Assembly (NCBI GenBank): GCA_947579665.1
Contig: OX388349.1
Coordinates: 27,250,459-27,314,458, forward strand
Direction: 5' to 3'
DNA length: 64,000 nt
Source: Sympetrum striolatum
Taxonomy: Eukaryota; Arthropoda; Insecta; Odonata; Libellulidae
The notes below the pieces were generated by a model, which had not been told where the DNA came from, made no database searches, and was given only the letters and a program-made list of their open reading frames with translations. Of the stretch, positions 59,566 to 64,000 are shown one piece after another. Within the stretch, counting starts at the first letter, position 1. Each line of letters begins with the position of its first letter. Both the position numbers and the translations under genes were made by a program.

Positions 59566-61110
59566 TTTACTTTTAGTAATTACCAATTATAAAATTGAAA
59601 ATCATTCAAAAAAAGCGCGAATGTTTGGAATTTAGACTGGAAAATTGTGCCCCTTACAAAATGTACGATGCATTTTCAATAGAATCCATCAATGATTTAC
59701 TATTTGCCGTTTTTCAGGCAGTTACAGAAAGAGCTATTATGAGCCTAAAACTTTCGCCGAGCCAATTCAATAAAATGCTGTCCGTATTGCACTTCAAATT
59801 GAAGCACATGGAACAATGAATCAGCCTTACAAGAAGTAAAAGTCTTGTTAGACTTTTACAATGGCAGTACATTTTAACTGTCTGAGAGGAATTTAAACTG
59901 ACTTAAACAAGGCGATGTTCCATTTGAGATTCCCGTATCTCAAACTTTTAATTCGGAAATTAGTTCCTTTTTAATCTCTTCGGTAATCGATGTAGGACTT
60001 CATTCGGATTCCTTAATTTTTCACCCGAAATAAAGTGGTGGAACCTACCAATAGACTCAAGGCTGTGAGACGATCTTCTATGCTCATCAAAAAAATAACG
60101 TCAACCGTACTTTCGAAAGATTCTTCTCTTCGAGATGAACGAAAGGGGCTCTATTGGAGGCTTCTTTTGTTGAAAATGAACTGAAATCTTCTTGAGGGAA
60201 ACCTCGAGTCTCATTTTAAATCTATCGTTAGGTAAGGAAGATATAGTAATCACTTCGTTTTCGTATTTTCAGATTTGTTTGAGTTTGTATATGCTATGTG
60301 AGTTGCTATATATTCCGTAAAATGCAACAATTTTCCAGATTTTAATTCGATACGAATTTAAGGGTTCTAACGTTTACATCTATAAATGTTGGAAACCACA
60401 AAGAATATGTGACTGTTTGGTGAGGAAGTTTAAAAGCATTTATAAAGAGCTTTTGAAATCTGTCTTTGCTTTAGAAGAAAATATATAATGCGTAATCGAT
60501 AAAGACACTTTTCAACATTCGTCATTATTCATTTTGTTTTGCCAAATATCGACGGATCAAGTTCAATGTCACTTTGCTTTGTGTAATTTATCTAATTATA
60601 ATCATGAAAAAGTTCTCCTCTACTTTAAAATTGTTACATACAATCGTACAGTTTATAAGAAAATAATTTTTTATCTCTTATATCAATCAAGAAGATCCTA
60701 AATACAGGTAAAAATAAAACTTTGATCTTCTCCAGCGATAATTGATAGCATTTCATTTTGACACAGTTTGTCAATAAACTGTGTTGAGATAAAACTTTAT
60801 TACTTTATTAGAATCAATACACGAAACATTACGTGCAAGTTATTTGCATGGTAATAAAACCAAGGAAAAAGCTATTTTTTAAATTAAGAATAGAACTTAA
60901 AAAATTCTAAATTAAATAATCTTCTACATTAATAATAGTAATAATTAAAATATTACGCTCAGTAAAATATTTGTAGCACAAATTGCTTTATAATATTTAA
61001 CTCTATCTTGTAAAAGAAATAATAAAAATTCATTATCTGGGACCTAATTACTTCAGCAATGACCACTATCTTCAGTGAGTTTAGTTTTCATCCTGGCATG
61101 TGTACAGGCA
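59566..61110. other. AT-rich DNA with two small hairpins
   Basis: A 74-codon plus frame (59595-59819) contains an acceptor-like TTTTTCAG within it. Read from there, it would give a 33-codon terminal exon ending KLKHMEQ, which I do not recognise. Small hairpins are present at 59836-59859 (GTAAAAGTC arms) and 60761-60784 (ACACAGTTT arms). Otherwise nothing. Confidence 0.3.
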
Positions 61111-61111
61111 T

Positions 61112-61118
<7 letters not shown>

Positions 61119-61188
<70 letters not shown>
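61119..61188. repeat. TA microsatellite
   Basis: About 35 uninterrupted TA units preceded by TATACATACA. The second long TA run in the window. Confidence 0.95.
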
Positions 61189-61190
<2 letters not shown>

Positions 61191-62450
61191 CTTATTTAAA
61201 AAATTAACAGATAATTGAATATCACGCCTGCCGTACGTTTTAAATCAGTCCATCTCCTGCTTCTAAACTAATTTACTTTGTCCACCGTCACCCGCGGAAG
61301 CTTTCCCCAAACAAACCTCATCTTGAAGATAGCGGGAGAATATGCATTGAAAATTTGCGCCAAAAACCTGTGGTAATTCCCCTTTTACGTCAAAGGGATT
61401 GCATCTTGATGATGCCATTAGCATGAAAACTTCCACCGTTTGAGAGATTTTTCAGGGTGGATACGAGAAAGAAATTAGCATATTTTAGAGAAGACAGGGT
61501 TCGTGGAAACTCATCTGGTGAGAAATTAATGGCAAAATAAAGGAAAGAGATTACGCTAACGACAGAAAAACATCCGAAAACCGGCGTCAGAGCCATCGTA
61601 GTATTCTTGCAACGCGTAACGTTTCCACTGCCTTAGGGGCATCTTGTGTCACCGCAGTCTGTTAGGCTTCAAAGGTATTTATCTAACGCGGGAGGGGTAT
61701 CGTCAAAGAATATTTCCTCTTAATTTCCTCAACAGGGCTCTCCACCGAGGGACTTTTTCTTTCTCCTCATGTAAGACTTACCTATCACATGGAAATTACC
61801 AAGTAAAAAGAAATTTTCTCCTGAACTGAAAATTTGTATTCATCTTCTATGCTGGAATCCACTTTTACGTTCTCTTCTGGCAATTAAAAACATAATATTG
61901 CTCTAATTGGCTGTTTTACTCACTCAAAATGTCTTTGCGACAGGATAGTTCAACCTTCTTTTCCTGCAGGAAAAATCAGAAATTTCATCAACTGCTCCAG
62001 TAATGATCCTTTAAAATAATTTTAGATATTCGTTGGTTGAACTTGTATTTTTGAGCTCTATTTGTAGGAAAAAAAAACATAAACACAGATTATATATTCA
62101 TTTCTTTACACAAATAACAAATTTCAAAAATTGTAGGATCGTGGAAAATAAAATAATTTTTCACCATAATTTACCAAGATTGTATCTTTCATAATAAAAA
62201 TAATACTTTTTTAGTCCAAGGACATACATAGGTATATATATAGGACACTTCAAGTATCAAAATCTTCAGCAAAAATATTACATAATTAAAATATCTACAG
62301 TAGCATAGGCATATTATTTACTATATAAAGTCCAAATATTAATATGTATGAATACATTAATATGTATAAATACAAATCATGAATTTTTCTCACTCAAGAA
62401 ATTATTTACCTTATAATAAGCTTTTATGATGAGAAATTCCCTTAAAACTT
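61189..62450. other. DNA without recognisable genes
   Basis: Slightly GC-richer at 61230-61760, with open frames of 61-68 codons and no domains. AT-rich beyond. Confidence 0.45.
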
Positions 62451-62629
62451 TACAAAATTTTACATTCAATTAATTTTTTATAGAAACAGGTAGTTTGTTG
62501 TATATTTTTAGTGCCATAGCCTCAAAACCTCTCTGATAGACTTAGTTTAACAGGGAGAGGTTTTGAGGTGATGGCACTAAAAATATACAAAAATTTTCTA
62601 TAAAAATAATGTGAATGTAAAATTTTGTA
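62451..62629. repeat. Long hairpin, ~80-bp arms
   Basis: The left arm starts TACAAAATTTTACATTCA and ends CCTCAAAACCTCTCTG (62535). The right arm starts CAGGGAGAGGTTTTGAGG (62551) and ends GAATGTAAAATTTTGTA. The arms share long blocks (TATATTTTTAGTGCCAT, CCTCAAAACCTCT), with one small gap in the right arm, around a 15-base loop. No target duplication is obvious. It could be a snap-back MITE, an inverted duplication of one repeat end, or a source of hairpin RNA if transcribed. Confidence 0.8.
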
Positions 62630-64000
62630 CTATTCTTTCAGATCAACAAACTTACAAAAATTTAATCAAACCTTTTGGTTATAGATAACTTTAAGATTTA
62701 GTTGAAACAAGAATAATTTTCTTTAAACAATTGTATAAACATTTCAATAAATTATGCAACATGCATGAGCAAAGCATACTTGAAAGCCCTATAAAAGTGT
62801 GATGAACCATTTATGAACGTTTAGTAGGTAATGCCCTTCCATGCAGGACTTACGTAAGACCACACACCATGGAAACAATTCCATCACAATTAGACTTCAA
62901 TTTATCGTAACCTTTGAGAAATCAAATTAAGCCTTGATATCAGTTGCAAGTAGAAAATGGAGTTTACGATGGGGTAAATTTCGTACGAGGTAAGGCTATT
63001 GCGGTGGAGGAACTGCTTTGTAACACTTGTTCGCTGGACCATTGTGCTCTACGGCAGATGTGGCTGATATGGGTGTTGATGCTGAGGCAATTCCGATGCC
63101 GTATTTCCGATAAGGATAAAAGCCAATGAAATCAGTTCAATTGCGTGTCTTTCTTAGCTATGTGCTCAAATTGCTTCGTTTATCTTGTTGAATAGCTTTT
63201 ATACTCAATTCCATAAAAGTTCTCTTAATGATATCAAGTTTATTTAGTGATATGATGTAGTAAGAAAGTAACTGCACAGATGGCGCTAGTGAATATGAAT
63301 TTACTGGTTGGGAAGACAGAGAATGTGCATTAAAGTCAAGGTTTGTAATTACTAATCCGGTAGTTAATATTCTTTCTCAAAAAATAATATTTCCATCTTA
63401 AAGCTGTAAGACTAAGTCTCCATCAAAAATCAAAACAGAGACCGGGTGAGCCAAATTCATCAATCATCACTAATCTTATGCGGCCATCTACAATCATAAT
63501 ACGCTAAGAAAATTACTTAAGCATAACGATTGCAGTTTTTTTAACAGATTAAACGTCTTTATATCAATATATATTCAAAATACATTTCAGAAATAAATAA
63601 AATTCAGTGATCCAAGCATACGAGCCCAATACACATCTCAGCACTAGGCTTCAGTAATGTGCTTTCAATCTTTAAAATCTGCAAAGTTGTCTACCAAATA
63701 ATTACTTAATGAATTAAAATAACTCAAAGTAAATAAGCATGCATGCTTTCAAGTGCACTACATGTACGTTTCTTAATGAGATATGATAGAATAACTATGA
63801 TGACAAAGCCAATAAATATCATATTGCTACATTGGCCACAAAAAATGATAGCATATATTTTGAACACATCCTCGCTAGTGATAAAATTAAAAATTTATTT
63901 CATTCATTATTTAATTAACTCCAAGTTTATTATCAATTGATAATTAATATAGGTAAAATGGTATTATAAATTTATCAGAACATGTGCTTTATTCTCTTTT
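62630..64000. other. AT-rich DNA without recognisable genes
   Basis: Open frames of 61-65 codons without domains. No repeat terminus or RNA gene recognised up to the window edge. Confidence 0.5.

Noticed and set aside
60255..60286. 25-nt micro-exon between TTTTCAG and GTGAGTTG
   Set aside because: Signals are fair but the exon would be very short, with no partner exon and no recognisable peptide.
1..64000. CRISPR array, operon or phage-like system
   Set aside because: No regularly spaced identical repeats with unique spacers, no Shine-Dalgarno-led gene runs and no packed coding. The DNA has eukaryotic non-coding character.

Overview
The window looks like gene-poor nuclear DNA of a multicellular animal, most likely an arthropod. 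It is strongly AT-rich, has no operon-like gene packing, and carries long TA and CA/GT microsatellites, tRNA-derived SINE-like pieces, decayed LINE ends and cut-and-paste transposon remains (piggyBac-like, mariner-like, Tc1/Bari-like). That mix is usual for insect genomes. I could not assign a species. No intact protein-coding gene, rRNA or functional tRNA can be supported, and no CRISPR array is present. The longest open frames (up to 157 codons) lie in GC-richer islands or inside repeats and have no recognisable domains, apart from transposon fragments.

Layout. 1-4.3 kb: unique AT-rich DNA, a weak candidate exon near 1.43 kb, a GC-richer island at 2.6-3.0 kb and a SINE-like piece near 3.8 kb. 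4.3-5.7 kb: copy 1 of a composite repeat with a terminal stem-loop, a GT microsatellite and three ~316-bp tandem units. 5.7-12 kb: AT-rich DNA, a LINE-type reverse-transcriptase remnant (9.5-9.8 kb, minus) and two copies of a repeat with a TTTA-type tail (8.0 and 11.6 kb). 12-22 kb: mostly unremarkable, with GC-richer islands and a strong hairpin at 20.5 kb. 22.3 kb: the best candidate internal exon, 54 nt with good splice signals. 23.1-25 kb: SINE-like pieces and a ~0.5-kb mariner-like element. 26.8-27.4 kb: the 3' part of a piggyBac-like element. 29.1-29.5 kb: a truncated copy of a foldback element whose full copy sits at 55.7-56.5 kb. 35.4-36.5 kb: copy 2 of the composite repeat, inverted, followed directly by a LINE 3' end. 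37.8 and 61.1 kb: long TA microsatellites. 46-53 kb: three further SINE-like pieces and a 77-bp Tc1/Bari-like terminal-repeat stub. 62.5 kb: a second long hairpin.

The most informative structures are the foldback element at 55717-56472, which has ~350-bp inverted arms, an exact 9-bp target duplication and G-run motifs near its apex, and the composite repeat at 4.3 and 36 kb, whose tandem core has three units in one copy and two in the other. I found no evidence of a new multi-gene system. The likeliest reading is an intergenic region or a very large intron dominated by decayed mobile elements.
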